Shown here piece after piece: positions 1 through 9,015 of a stretch of 10,567 nucleotides of DNA; the first letter of the stretch is position 1; every line of letters begins with the position of its first letter. Source of the DNA: Bradyrhizobium sp. Lineage in GTDB: Bacteria; Pseudomonadota; Alphaproteobacteria; Rhizobiales; Xanthobacteraceae. The translations under genes and the position numbers were made by a program. The stretch is taken from assembly GCA_028290165.1 (NCBI GenBank), contig JAQGKJ010000707.1:1-10567 (forward strand), given 5' to 3'. Under the pieces are notes generated by a model. It was given only the letters and a program-made list of their open reading frames with translations. It did not search any database and was not told the origin of the DNA.

Positions 1-2
1 AC

Positions 3-503
3 CAGCTGGGCACGCTGACGGGAGCGGACACCACCTTGAACGCCGCGTGGGTGATCGTGCCGTTGATCCTCATCGCGGAATGCTTCTCATGGTATGCGGT
101 GCTGACCACCAACTATTTGGGCAACGCCATCGAAAATTCGATATGGGCCGTTGCTTTCTTCGTGGTTGGGATTGGCCTTTGCCGGTTGCTGCCGGATTTC
201 GACGCTCCGGCTCGCGTGGTCCTCGCCATCGCGGTAACAGGGATTGCAGGCTATCTGGCGTTTCTCATGACCATCGACGTCCCGATGTATCTGAGCCGAT
301 GGCGGGCCGGGGTTGCCGATGGCAGCAAGCTTCTGGGACCTCTCGAGGGGCTCCGTGACGTGAGCACGCGTTGGGTCGTGACGCACGAACTTGCTGAGTG
401 GAAGGACGAGATTCCCTGGATGTCGCTTTATTTCAGTGCGGCGGTCTGGGCCAGCCTCGCGCTGTGCGTTTTCTACTCGCTCGAGGGTCATCTCCCGCGC
501 TAG
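3..503 (+). CDS. Integral membrane protein, 5' end cut by window edge
   Basis: The reading frame is open to the left edge and ends at TAG 501-503. A TTG at position 36 could serve as a start, but in-frame codons before it (reading QLGTLTGADTT) look coding, so this is probably the C-terminal part of a longer protein. Counting from the TTG codon, hydrophobic segments lie near residues 5-24, 36-52, 60-80 and 131-148, giving about four membrane helices. A hydrophilic loop of about 45 residues (rich in W, R, E and K) sits between the third and fourth. I do not recognise a named family and see no catalytic motif. The following DNA is a decayed substrate-binding gene in a different frame, so no operon partner is visible downstream. 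Confidence 0.72.
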   Translation, partial: QLGTLTGADTTLNAAWVIVPLILIAECFSWYAVLTTNYLGNAIENSIWAVAFFVVGIGLCRLLPDFDAPARVVLAIAVTGIAGYLAFLMTIDVPMYLSRWRAGVADGSKLLGPLEGLRDVSTRWVVTHELAEWKDEIPWMSLYFSAAVWASLALCVFYSLEGHLPR

Positions 504-506
504 TGG

Positions 507-525
507 CGGCGATATTTTCTCGCCG
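507..525. other. Short perfect hairpin just after the membrane-protein stop
   Basis: CGGCGA at 507-512 pairs perfectly with TCGCCG at 520-525 around a 7-base loop, starting three bases after the stop codon. No T-run follows on the plus strand, so it is not a textbook intrinsic terminator. It could still act as a 3' stabilising or weak termination structure. Confidence 0.3.
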
Positions 526-620
526 GCGTGGATTGCGCACCAGCGCTTGCTGTCTCTCTGAGCGAGGCGCTCCGCGCCACCGGGCTGCCAGAATAGCGTT
601 GCAATGGTTTTACCTGCCAC

Positions 621-1010
<390 letters not shown>

Positions 1011-1151
1011 CTTTGCTGCGGTGCATATGTCTCCTGTTGGCGCCTTGAGATATGGATCGACCCATCCGGGAACATTCGCGTTCGCCGTGTGATGTGGTAG
1101 CCTGACACAAAAGGAGACGCCATCGTCGCATTGTAAGAAGGGGGGAGGGTG

Positions 1152-2153
1152 ATGCGATTGGATCAACTAAATCGGCGCGAGGTCGTTGCAGGACTTGTCG
1201 GAGCGGCGGGCATGGCCGAGCGTGGCGCGAGCGCAGCAGCCTGAGCGGTTGCGGTGGATTGCGTATATCACGTCGAACGCAGAGAACGGTCCCGACTCGA
1301 TCTGGGCCGCATCCTTCCGCAAGGGGCTTGAAGAGCACGGATGGGTCGAGGGCCGCAACGTTCGGATCGACTCTCGTTTCGGGGAAGGCGACGCAACTCT
1401 CACCCCGAAGCTCGCAAAGGAACTGGTCGAACTTGGGCCTGATGTGATCGTCGCGGCGACCACGCCTGCGGGTTACGGCGGTGCGGCAGCAGACCTTGTC
1501 CATACCGATCGTATTTGTGCAGGTCCCGGACGCGGTTTCTGCAGGATACGTCACTAACCTCGCGCGTCCAGATGGCAATGTCACGGGCTTCACCAATTTT
1601 GAATTTTCGATTGGCGGAAGGTGGCTGCAGGTCATAAAGGAATGCTCACCGGCCGTCAGTCGCATCGCGATTGTTTTTGATCCGGCAAATCCCTCCTGGG
1701 CCGCTTACTTGCGAACGATTGAGGCGGCCGCGCCTTCGTTCAAAGTGCAGCTGATACCGGTCAGCGTGCGGGATGCAGCAGAAATCGAAGCGGGTATCAC
1801 TTCATTCGCACGCGAACCGAATGGCGCGCTCCTTGTGCTCCCCCAGTCCGGTAGCCACACTGCATCGCAACGCGATCATCGCCATGGCGGCACAGCACCG
1901 TCTGCCTGCCGTCTATCCATATCGCTTCTTCGTCACGAATGGCGGCTTGATATCCTATGGAGTCGACCTGCCTGATCAAAACCGGCAAGCGGCATCCTAT
2001 GTCGATCGCGTGTTGAAGGGAGCCAAGCCCGCCGATCTGCCGGTCCAGCTTCCGACGAAATTCCAGTTGGTGATTAATCTGAAACCCGCAAAGATGGTTG
2101 GCCTCGACGTGCCGGCCACGCTGATCGCCCGCGCCGACGAAGTGATCGAATAA
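1152..2153 (+). pseudogene. ABC transporter substrate-binding protein (PF04392-type), three +1 frameshifts
   Basis: Family homology covers the whole length but needs three frame changes. The start is ATG 1152, after a purine-rich GGGGGGAGGG ribosome site, and reads MRLDQLNRREVVAGLVGAA. An extra G near 1209-1211 shifts the frame into WPSVARAQQPERLRWIAYIT and on to VIVAATTPA. A second extra G at about 1470-1472 shifts it into VRQQTLSIPIVFVQVPD and on through GALLVLP. A third extra base in the C5 run at 1840-1844 shifts it into VATLHRNAIIAMAAQHRLPA, ending ADEVIE and TAA. Removing the three bases gives 332 residues, the usual family length, with a leader, both lobes and the terminal motif. The product would have been an exported solute-binding protein of an ABC importer with unknown ligand. 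No permease or ATPase gene is nearby. All three lesions are single-base gains in G or C runs, so sequencing error is a rival explanation. Confidence 0.85.
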
Positions 2154-2177
2154 CGTGCCCTGTGATGTCTTGTCCCG

Positions 2178-3079
<902 letters not shown>

Positions 3080-3247
3080 TTATGAATGCAGCTCATGAAT
3101 CCTTGCGCGTTTTAGCATCTAATCGCACGGCTTCCATCCTCTTAGATCACCACCGACGCCGGGCCGCACACCGCATCAGACGCCGATGGCTCGGGATCGA
3201 TGGGAACTGAGGCGCGTTAGGCCCTCATCCTGTCCGAGGAGGAGATC
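3080..3247. promoter_or_regulatory. Divergent LysR / cupin intergenic control region
   Basis: These 168 bases separate the LysR start from the cupin start, where such regulators normally bind. Two ATGAAT direct repeats lie 13 bases apart (3082-3087 and 3095-3100), right against the LysR start. The minus strand across them contains a T-N11-A arrangement, the loose core expected of LysR sites. No convincing -35/-10 pair stands out. At the right end, GAGGAGGAG at 3236-3244 is a strong ribosome site three bases before the cupin ATG. Operator assignment is inference. Confidence 0.4.
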
Positions 3248-4680
<1,433 letters not shown>

Positions 4681-4779
4681 GCGGGAGCGCGTGGTCACGC
4701 AGCCATGCAGCGCCAGACGTGAAAGAGCACAGTGGAGCGCGCGCTTGCTCTCCGACTGCCCGGGCCAGGTAGACACGGC

Positions 4780-5130
4780 TCAGGCGAGCCGCAAGGTGAG
4801 CTGACGGTCCGGGCCGGCGTAGCTGGCAACGAAGTCACGTATATGCTCGGGGACCGCGATGCCTTCGATATCGCAGCGGGTCTGAATTTCGAGGGCGACA
4901 TATTCCGAGACGTCCTCCGACCAATGCTCGAGCGTGTTGAAGGCGACAACCCGGATCGGGTCGTTGAATTGTCCCGATATCAGATCGGTGATGATGGTTT
5001 CGAGGTCTGCCCGTTCGACTTCGGCCTCGCGGTAAACAGTGCCAAGACCGGTGAAGCGATCAATGACGAGGTAGACGGTCTGATCCGCGCCATAGGGCAC
5101 TGTCCTCGGTGTCCAGCCCACTCCAGGCAT
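4780..5130 (-). CDS. Conserved-looking hypothetical protein, 116 residues
   Basis: The start is placed at ATG 5130-5128 (MPGVGWTP) because GGAGGT, complementary to 5135-5140, lies four bases before it. A longer form from 5163 would put that ribosome site inside the gene. The protein is soluble with no signal peptide or membrane helix. It has a mixed alpha/beta look: YLVIDRFTGLGTVYREAE, then an acidic stretch (ERADLETIITDLISGQF), then IRVVAFNTLEHWSEDVSEY and a C terminus ending DRQLTLRLA. I do not recognise a family with function; it resembles small orphan proteins common in Bradyrhizobium genomes. It is convergent with the aldo/keto reductase, so it is unlikely to belong to that pathway. Coding is supported by the ribosome site, length and protein-like composition. 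Confidence 0.72.
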   Translation of the reverse strand: MPGVGWTPRTVPYGADQTVYLVIDRFTGLGTVYREAEVERADLETIITDLISGQFNDPIRVVAFNTLEHWSEDVSEYVALEIQTRCDIEGIAVPEHIRDFVASYAGPDRQLTLRLA

Positions 5131-5286
5131 ACGCACCTCCTGCATAACGCAACCCCGACTCAAGCCTTAACGCTGGAGCTTCGTTCCCGCTTCTGCGCCG
5201 TTATTGTACGGGATAGGACCAAGGTCGAAATTCCCTTATGACCTCAGCCATCGGTTCAAGGCACTTTTCTGCCCTGTGGGGAGGGG

Positions 5287-5331
5287 CAAAATCACGAGGC
5301 CCGGACTCCTATAGGCAAGCCGGTCCTCGTG
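5287..5331 (-). terminator. Probable intrinsic terminator after the 63-residue gene
   Basis: CACGAGG (5293-5299) pairs with CCTCGTG (5325-5331). After one mismatch, CCGG (5301-5304) pairs with CCGG (5320-5323), leaving a 15-base loop. Read on the minus strand, the stem is followed by ATTTTG, a short T-run. It begins 18 bases beyond the stop of the minus-strand gene at 5350-5541. The T-run is short, so strength is uncertain. Confidence 0.6.
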
Positions 5332-5349
5332 GCCACTTGCGCATTATCC

Positions 5350-5541
5350 CTAGTACGGCCAATCAATCGGCGAGTGCTTCAATCGTCGTTTGATCATCTC
5401 GCTGCGCAACTGATCGGCGTACTGACGAACTGTCGGGTTCGCCATGAATTGATGCTTGTGTGCTCGATCAGCTTCGACCTGTTGTCGAATGTTTTCGTAG
5501 AAACGAGTGAGCCGTTCGTCCGGCATACGTTCGACACTCAT
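5350..5541 (-). CDS. Small hypothetical protein, 63 residues
   Basis: The start is set at ATG 5541-5539 (MSVERMPDERL) because AGGAG, complementary to 5548-5552, lies six bases upstream; a TTG further out would overlap that site. The protein is highly charged and mostly helical in character (LTRFYENIRQQVEADRAHKH, then YADQLRSEMIKRRL) and ends SPIDWPY. It has no membrane segment and no cysteines. Function is unknown; the look is of a small coiled or helical accessory protein. A terminator-like hairpin follows it, and the zinc-ribbon gene lies 50 bases upstream in the same direction, so the two may share a transcript. Confidence 0.68.
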   Translation of the reverse strand: MSVERMPDERLTRFYENIRQQVEADRAHKHQFMANPTVRQYADQLRSEMIKRRLKHSPIDWPY

Positions 5542-5591
5542 GATCAACTCCTGCCTCAACGCAGCGCTTTTCCCTTGGGGCCGAGCCCTTC

Positions 5592-5801
5592 TTAGCGCGG
5601 CGGTCTTAGTTCGCTGGCGAGCCAGCCCACCGCATCAGTTTTCAATGGGTCTATGGAAAATGAAATCTTTTCGGTGCGGTGGCAAGTGCTGCACTCGAAG
5701 GTGTGCTGCTCAAACCCCCGCTCGCCAGGCGAAATTCGAGCCAATCCCATCCTGTGCTTGCAGGTAGGACACATCGGTCGCTCAGTAATGGAACTACGCA
5801 T
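5592..5801 (-). CDS. Small zinc-ribbon protein, 69 residues
   Basis: Two CxxC knuckles are clear: Cys11-Pro-Thr-Cys14 and Cys37-Ser-Thr-Cys40, 22 residues apart, a spacing typical of a single zinc ribbon. The first is followed by KHRMGLARISPGE, the second by HRTEKISFSIDP; a short tail ends ELRPPR. Such folds bind one zinc ion and usually mediate contact with nucleic acid or protein; the partner is unknown. The start at ATG 5801-5799 keeps MRSSITERPM before the first knuckle. Upstream there is only a G-rich stretch, so the ribosome site is weak. It lies in a row of small minus-strand genes. Confidence 0.75.
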   Translation of the reverse strand: MRSSITERPMCPTCKHRMGLARISPGERGFEQHTFECSTCHRTEKISFSIDPLKTDAVGWLASELRPPR

Positions 5802-5922
5802 CGCCCGCCGCCCAACCCGAATGATAGGCGTTCAAACCAACGCAGGTCTGTCCGGTGTCCGACTCTCGGAAAAATTTTGCCGCCGCAAGTTTGGCGCCTC
5901 CAGGAGCCGCAGGGTACCTGCG

Positions 5923-6174
5923 TCAGCCTTCCTTCAAAATACCCTTGACCTTGGCGATCGGCCATTGCTCGTCTTGAGGGCGTACCCGGACACGCGTTCC
6001 GTCGTCGGAACTAATTAGCGCGTGTGAGGCGACTTCGTCGTTTATCTCGAACAGCCGCAGCTCGGTCGTTGGAAGCCACATTAACGTATGGTCTATGTCG
6101 CCGGGGAAGATCTGCCACGTCGACCCATCGTCCAGTTTGACGACATGGCTTTCGGTATGCTCGATGATTTTCAT
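5923..6174 (-). CDS. Small hypothetical protein, 83 residues, beta-rich
   Basis: The likely start is ATG 6174-6172 (MKIIEHTESHVVKLDDGS). A longer frame continues upstream, but it would overlap the neighbouring gene's coding DNA and its translation looks non-coding. The pattern DGSTWQIFPGDIDHTLMW, then TELRLFEINDEVASHALIS, then TRVRVRPQDEQWPIAKVKG suggests several short beta strands; no cysteines, signal peptide or membrane helix. I recognise it only as a type of small orphan protein seen in Bradyrhizobium. It begins 19 bases after the stop of the gene at 6194-6403, so co-transcription is likely. The ribosome site is weak, which fits translation coupled to that gene. Confidence 0.68.
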   Translation of the reverse strand: MKIIEHTESHVVKLDDGSTWQIFPGDIDHTLMWLPTTELRLFEINDEVASHALISSDDGTRVRVRPQDEQWPIAKVKGILKEG

Positions 6175-6193
6175 GGCTTGGCTGCTTCGGCGC

Positions 6194-6403
6194 TCATATC
6201 CAGCGGAACGGTGCAGTGAACGGGTTCCGATTTCCCTTGCGCAGAGGGCTAACGTCTCCGTCAAGCCAATCCTGCTCGTCGGCTAACGCCCTCCAGGCGG
6301 CCTCCATTCTTTTGTACCGCTGGTAAGCTGGCTCACCGGTCGCACTCTCCGCGAGGTGAGCACAATTCTCTGCGTTTTCGCGAAAAGTTTCGGATTGTTT
6401 CAC
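6194..6403 (-). CDS. Small hypothetical helical protein, 69 residues
   Basis: The start is GTG 6403-6401, supported by GGGAGG seven bases upstream. The protein opens MKQSETFRENAENCAHLAES and continues GEPAYQRYKRMEAAWRALADEQDWLDG, a helical hairpin pattern rich in aromatic and charged residues, then a basic tail ending FRWI. This N-terminal pattern is common among very small Bradyrhizobium proteins of unknown function. No catalytic motif is visible. It is the first gene of the minus-strand series, so a promoter should lie in 6404-6530, though I cannot point to clear -35/-10 boxes there. Confidence 0.7.
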   Translation of the reverse strand: MKQSETFRENAENCAHLAESATGEPAYQRYKRMEAAWRALADEQDWLDGDVSPLRKGNRNPFTAPFRWI

Positions 6404-6628
6404 GGCGTCCCTCCCTGTTCAAAGAAAGATCTAGGCCGCAGGGGAAGGATCGCAACGATGGTTCCAATGAATTGTTCGTAAAGGTGGAACATCCGACGCT
6501 CCGATTCCGAAGTTTAGAAAGGGGCGGTGAATGCCGTTCGTTCGGAACGCCAGGAACGGACATTTCTTTCAAGTCGGTTTTTGACCCCGAAACCGACCTG
6601 GACGCAACGACGACTGATCCAGTCCGAT

Positions 6629-6715
6629 ATGGCCATTAATCTCAAGGTGGCGAAGGCGCTCGGCCTCGCCATGCTACCCTCGGTGCTCGCCCGCGCCGAC
6701 GATGTGATCGAATGA
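6629..6715 (+). pseudogene. C-terminal scrap of ABC substrate-binding protein (PF04392-type)
   Basis: Only about 28 codons of family homology remain: MAINLKVAKALGLAMLPSVL, then ARADDVIE and TGA 6713-6715. The same frame is open back to 6527, but that part does not resemble the family. The rest of the gene has been deleted or replaced. The stop overlaps the start of the next family copy (ATGA), the spacing expected of two formerly intact tandem genes. Confidence 0.75.
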
Positions 6716-7223
6716 GGCGGCGGGAGTTCATCACGCTTGTCGCGCGCGCGCAGCAGGCGGCGATGCCGGTGGTCGCATTCATCAATGGCGGTTCAGGAGT
6801 TACCTCAGCAAGATTGGTGGCCGCGTTCAGCAAGGGCCTCAAGGAAAACGGCTACATCGACGGCAAGAACGTGACGGTTACGCGCGAACGCCCCGATGCC
6901 CTCTTCGCCGCTCCCGACATATTTTTCGCCAGCCGCGCTGCGCAATTTGCAACCTTTACGGCGCGTGAAAAGATTCCGGCAGCCTATGCGGTGAGTGAGC
7001 TTGTCGTTGCCGGCGGGTTGACGAGTTACGGGACCGACTTCGCGGATTTGTATCATCAGGTCGGCGTCTATTCCGGCAGCATCCTCAAGGGCGCCAAGAC
7101 AACCGACCTGCCGGTACTGCAGTCGAGCAAATTCGAGTTCGTCATAAACCTTCAGACGGCGCGCGCGTCGGCATTGAAGTGCCGCCCGGAGTTCTGACCA
7201 TCGCCGACCAGGTTATCGACTAG
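6712..7223 (+). pseudogene. ABC substrate-binding protein (PF04392-type), internal deletions plus frameshift
   Basis: The start MRRREFITL is the typical family leader, but it jumps straight to VARAQQAAMPVVAFINGGSG: roughly eleven codons that would form the hydrophobic signal core are missing near 6738. Homology runs through FSKGLKENGYIDGKNVTV and then jumps, near 6880, to RERPDALFAAPDIFFASRAA, so about 160 residues of the central binding region are absent. The C-terminal lobe follows (VVAGGLTSYGTDFADLYHQV, SILKGAKTTDLPVLQSSKFE). One missing base near 7167 shifts the frame, so translation stops early at TGA 7195-7197. Restoring it gives LGIEVPPGVLTIADQVID and TAG at 7221-7223. The first frame alone would give 161 residues without a usable export signal. 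The gene is dead as a transporter component. Confidence 0.83.
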
Positions 7224-7516
7224 AGACGCTGTTTGCTGGAGCGAGCGAGTCCGAACCTGTGGCACAAACCGGACGTGATGCTTGCGCCGGCTCATGTCGG
7301 ATGGATTGGTGCGACAACAGCGTTCGGCTATCGCTCCATTGACCCAATAGGGGTCGTGGTTCCGCATGTGTCATATCTAGCGCACTGAAGACCTTTTCCT
7401 CGAACGTGTCCTGTCTGCCGCACTGTAGACGTATTCCGACGTTCATGCTCACGGCGTGTCTGAGGGAACGCTCAGCAGGTTTCTGCTTGTTTCTTCTATC
7501 CTTGAGGAGAAGTACC
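7224..7516. other. Non-coding spacer after the substrate-binding remnants
   Basis: No credible gene is seen on either strand. Open frames on the minus strand (for example 7152-7367 and 7213-7452) have no ribosome sites, and the first is partly antisense to the remnant. Text such as RRKHHVRFVPQ in that antisense frame resembles spurious translations of repetitive intergenic DNA in Rhizobiales, so a dispersed repeat may be present. That is recollection, not a search. The last part should hold the promoter of the small secreted protein. Confidence 0.45.
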
Positions 7517-7519
7517 GTG

Positions 7520-7699
7520 ATGAAGATTGTGATTATAGCGGGTGCAATGCTTGCCGTGGTGACTGCTGCTGGCGCTGCCGACCTCCCGCGCCCACAGCCT
7601 GTCTATCAGCAGGCTCAAGTCGGCAAGATGCCGATTGGCAAGGCCCCAATCGGGAAGACCCCAATCGGCAAGGCGCCCCTCGGGACGCGGGCCTACTAA
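7520..7699 (+). CDS. Small exported protein with GKxP[I/L] repeats, 59 residues
   Basis: GAGGAG at 7504-7509 precedes GTG 7517 and ATG 7520; ATG is preferred (MKIVIIAGAMLAVVTAAGAA). The first 20 residues form a clear Sec signal peptide ending AGAA before DLPRPQPV. The mature part is only about 39 residues: a proline/glutamine-rich stretch (DLPRPQPVYQQAQV), then four five-residue units, GKMPI, GKAPI, GKTPI and GKAPL, then GTRAY. It is basic, with no cysteines or membrane helix, and is probably periplasmic or surface-exposed. The AADLP start of the mature part resembles that of rhizobial outer-membrane beta-barrel proteins, but the barrel is absent. Function is unknown. The next gene is also exported and follows after 64 bases. 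Confidence 0.72.
   Translation: MKIVIIAGAMLAVVTAAGAADLPRPQPVYQQAQVGKMPIGKAPIGKTPIGKAPLGTRAY
7622..7681 (+). repeat. Four 15-bp in-frame tandem repeats
   Basis: Four adjoining 15-base units, beginning at 7622, 7637, 7652 and 7667, share the pattern GGCAAG-N3-CC-N-ATY with a few substitutions, and each encodes G-K-x-P-[I/L]. Most differences between units leave the amino-acid pattern intact, suggesting that the peptide repeat is maintained. Confidence 0.85.
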
Positions 7700-7763
7700 T
7701 ACGCGGTATTGACTCAGGTCTCGTTGAATCTGACCTTTATCGTCGACAGTTGAAGGGCGAAGC

Positions 7764-8471
7764 GTGACAAATAGGCCGAAGAAATTAGGACTATGCTTGC
7801 TTGCGGGAGTCACGCTCGCTGTTTTGCTCCAGTGCAAAATCCAATCAGCTTCTGCACAGGAGATTGACACTCGCGCCGGTTCGGAACGTTTCATTTCCCA
7901 GAGACGGGAGATCCACAAGCGCACCGCCGACGCGAATGCGCTTGTTTCCAGCGAGGCGCCCATTGAATCCAAACCGGCGCCACAGTCGACTCGAAAGCCG
8001 GGGTCGGGATCAGCAAAGGGCCCCTACTACGTCGATTTCAGAGCCAGAACGGCGGCGAGCTGGGGACACGCGTTCGTCTGGTTTGGGAAGACAAGCGAGC
8101 GAGAAGTTGAAGTCGCGGGCCTTACCCCTGCGGGAGACACCCTGGCTTATGTAGTTGGTTATTTGACGTGGGTGCCGTCCGATACCGGGGCAAGCTACGG
8201 CGATCTTGATCCGCAATACGTGACCGCTAGTTACCGAGTTTACTTGAATGAGCCGGACGCAAAGAGGGTTTTCGCATACATCAAGAAATTACAGGCGAGT
8301 TCACCGGTCTGGAACGCCGAAATATCCAATTGCACTGCGTTTATCGGCAGCATTGCAGATTTTATGGGATTGAAAGTTCCTGTTCGCTGGCAGCGTCCTG
8401 AGGACTACGTCAACAGCCTCAAGGCGATGAATGGCGGGCGCCAGATAGTCCACCTGTCGTCAGAACAATAG
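7764..8471 (+). CDS. Exported protein with possible permuted papain-like (NlpC/P60-type) fold
   Basis: This 235-residue protein starts at GTG 7764 (weak purine-rich ribosome site GAAGGGCGAA) and ends at TAG-type stop 8469-8471. Residues 8-31 are a signal peptide (KLGLCLLAGVTLAVLLQ, then SASA before QEID), followed by a low-complexity linker to about residue 86. The globular part begins PYYVDFRARTAASWGHAFVW, with His102 in WGHAF, and later has Cys190 in EISNCTAFIGSIADFMGL. A conserved-looking His before a conserved-looking Cys at the head of a helix is the order found in circularly permuted papain-like hydrolases (LRAT, YiiX and DUF4105-type groups). These act on peptide, ester or amide bonds, and the exported location would suit a cell-envelope substrate. 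This is inference from motif order; the third catalytic residue is not identified. It may be co-expressed with the repeat protein 64 bases upstream. Confidence 0.8.
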   Translation: MTNRPKKLGLCLLAGVTLAVLLQCKIQSASAQEIDTRAGSERFISQRREIHKRTADANALVSSEAPIESKPAPQSTRKPGSGSAKGPYYVDFRARTAASWGHAFVWFGKTSEREVEVAGLTPAGDTLAYVVGYLTWVPSDTGASYGDLDPQYVTASYRVYLNEPDAKRVFAYIKKLQASSPVWNAEISNCTAFIGSIADFMGLKVPVRWQRPEDYVNSLKAMNGGRQIVHLSSEQ

Positions 8472-8523
8472 CTAGCGTTCGCCATTGGCCGATACTGTTG
8501 CAAAAGTCGAAAATCGAACGACG

Positions 8524-8552
8524 CTAAAAATCTCGCGAAAGTCGATTTTTAG
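8524..8552. repeat. 9-bp perfect inverted repeat inside the MITE-like element
   Basis: CTAAAAATC (8524-8532) and GATTTTTAG (8544-8552) are exact reverse complements around an 11-base spacer. An alternative, overlapping pairing exists between AAAATCGA (8510-8517) and TCGATTTT (8542-8549), so the DNA or RNA could switch between two folds. Confidence 0.6.
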
Positions 8553-8558
8553 ACGTCT

Positions 8559-8580
8559 CTATCGCTGCGAGGCTCGATAG
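8559..8580. repeat. 6-bp inverted repeat inside the MITE-like element
   Basis: CTATCG (8559-8564) and CGATAG (8575-8580) are exact reverse complements with a 10-base loop, directly after the 9-bp hairpin. The stem is short, so this could be chance, but its position adds to the structured character of the block. Confidence 0.4.
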
Positions 8581-8771
8581 CGCCGCTACGAAGGTCCGTG
8601 GTCGTTTTTGAGTGAAGCGATATGGTCCCTCACGTCGCTGCGCGCGAAACGCATCAGCGCTCCTAAAAAATTTCGTTCATCGGGCGGAAAAGACTTTTTC
8701 AACACTATCGACCCCAAGCAGACCTCAAAGCGGTGGCCGCCAATTTGATCCTTCTTCGCATGGCCGGTCTT

Positions 8772-8972
8772 TTATTTGTGCCAGTAACGCCTGAATAATT
8801 CTGTCGCGAGGAGTATTGCGATCAACGCAGTGGCGATCAAAGCTGAATGACGAATTTCTATTCGAGACAATCCAATCTCGTAATGAGCTACATATCCGAG
8901 CGAGAAAGCTACCAGCGTTGCGGAACCGGTTACGACGGCAAACCTAATGACCAAGCCGCGCCGATTTTCCAT
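8772..8972 (-). CDS. Small two-helix membrane protein, 66 residues
   Basis: ATG 8972-8970 begins MENRRGLVIR, followed by a hydrophobic segment at about residues 9-28, a polar loop (HYEIGLSRIEIRHS), a second hydrophobic segment at about 42-60, and a basic end RRYWHK. The charge pattern would put both ends in the cytoplasm. The ribosome site is weak (only AAAG about four bases upstream). No family is recognised. It lies 43 bases beyond the stop of the TctA permease on the same strand, so it could be the last gene of that transcript, though no standard tripartite-transporter subunit looks like this. A longer plus-strand frame overlaps it but is less protein-like. Confidence 0.5.
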   Translation of the reverse strand: MENRRGLVIRFAVVTGSATLVAFSLGYVAHYEIGLSRIEIRHSALIATALIAILLATELFRRYWHK

Positions 8973-9015
8973 AAACTTTACAACCCTATTGAGCGTGTCA
9001 GCGGCAAAAGGCCTG

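Larger units (their letters stand above)
8485..8717. mobile_element. MITE-like element with imperfect terminal inverted repeats
   Basis: The left end (8485-8508) reads TTGGCC then GATACTGTTGCAAAAGTC. The reverse complement of the right end (8692-8717) reads TTGGGGTC then GATAGTGTTGAAAAAGTC. The inner 18 bases match at 16 positions. The 183 bases between contain no credible gene but have two further hairpins. Size of about 233 bp, inverted ends, no coding capacity and an intergenic position are the marks of a miniature inverted-repeat element. The end sequence (GACTTTTTCAACA...) also looks to me like one that recurs in Rhizobiales intergenic DNA, from memory. I could not find a clear target-site duplication, and no transposase is in the window. 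A large RNA hairpin is an alternative reading. Confidence 0.6.

Noticed and set aside
6404..6628. Search for a stress-type (EcfG GGAAC-N16/17-CGTT) promoter ahead of the small minus-strand genes
   Set aside because: GGAAC-like words occur, but none has the partner box at the right spacing on the needed strand.
7152..7367. Minus-strand 71-residue open frame after the last substrate-binding remnant
   Set aside because: Partly antisense to the remnant, no ribosome site; looks like a commonly mis-annotated intergenic repeat translation.
7622..7681. Short tandem repeats considered as a CRISPR array
   Set aside because: Units are 15 bp, directly abutting with no spacers, and encode an in-frame peptide repeat; no cas genes are present.
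8612..8794. Plus-strand 60-residue open frame across the right end of the MITE-like block
   Set aside because: Low-complexity translation, no ribosome site, and it crosses the element boundary.
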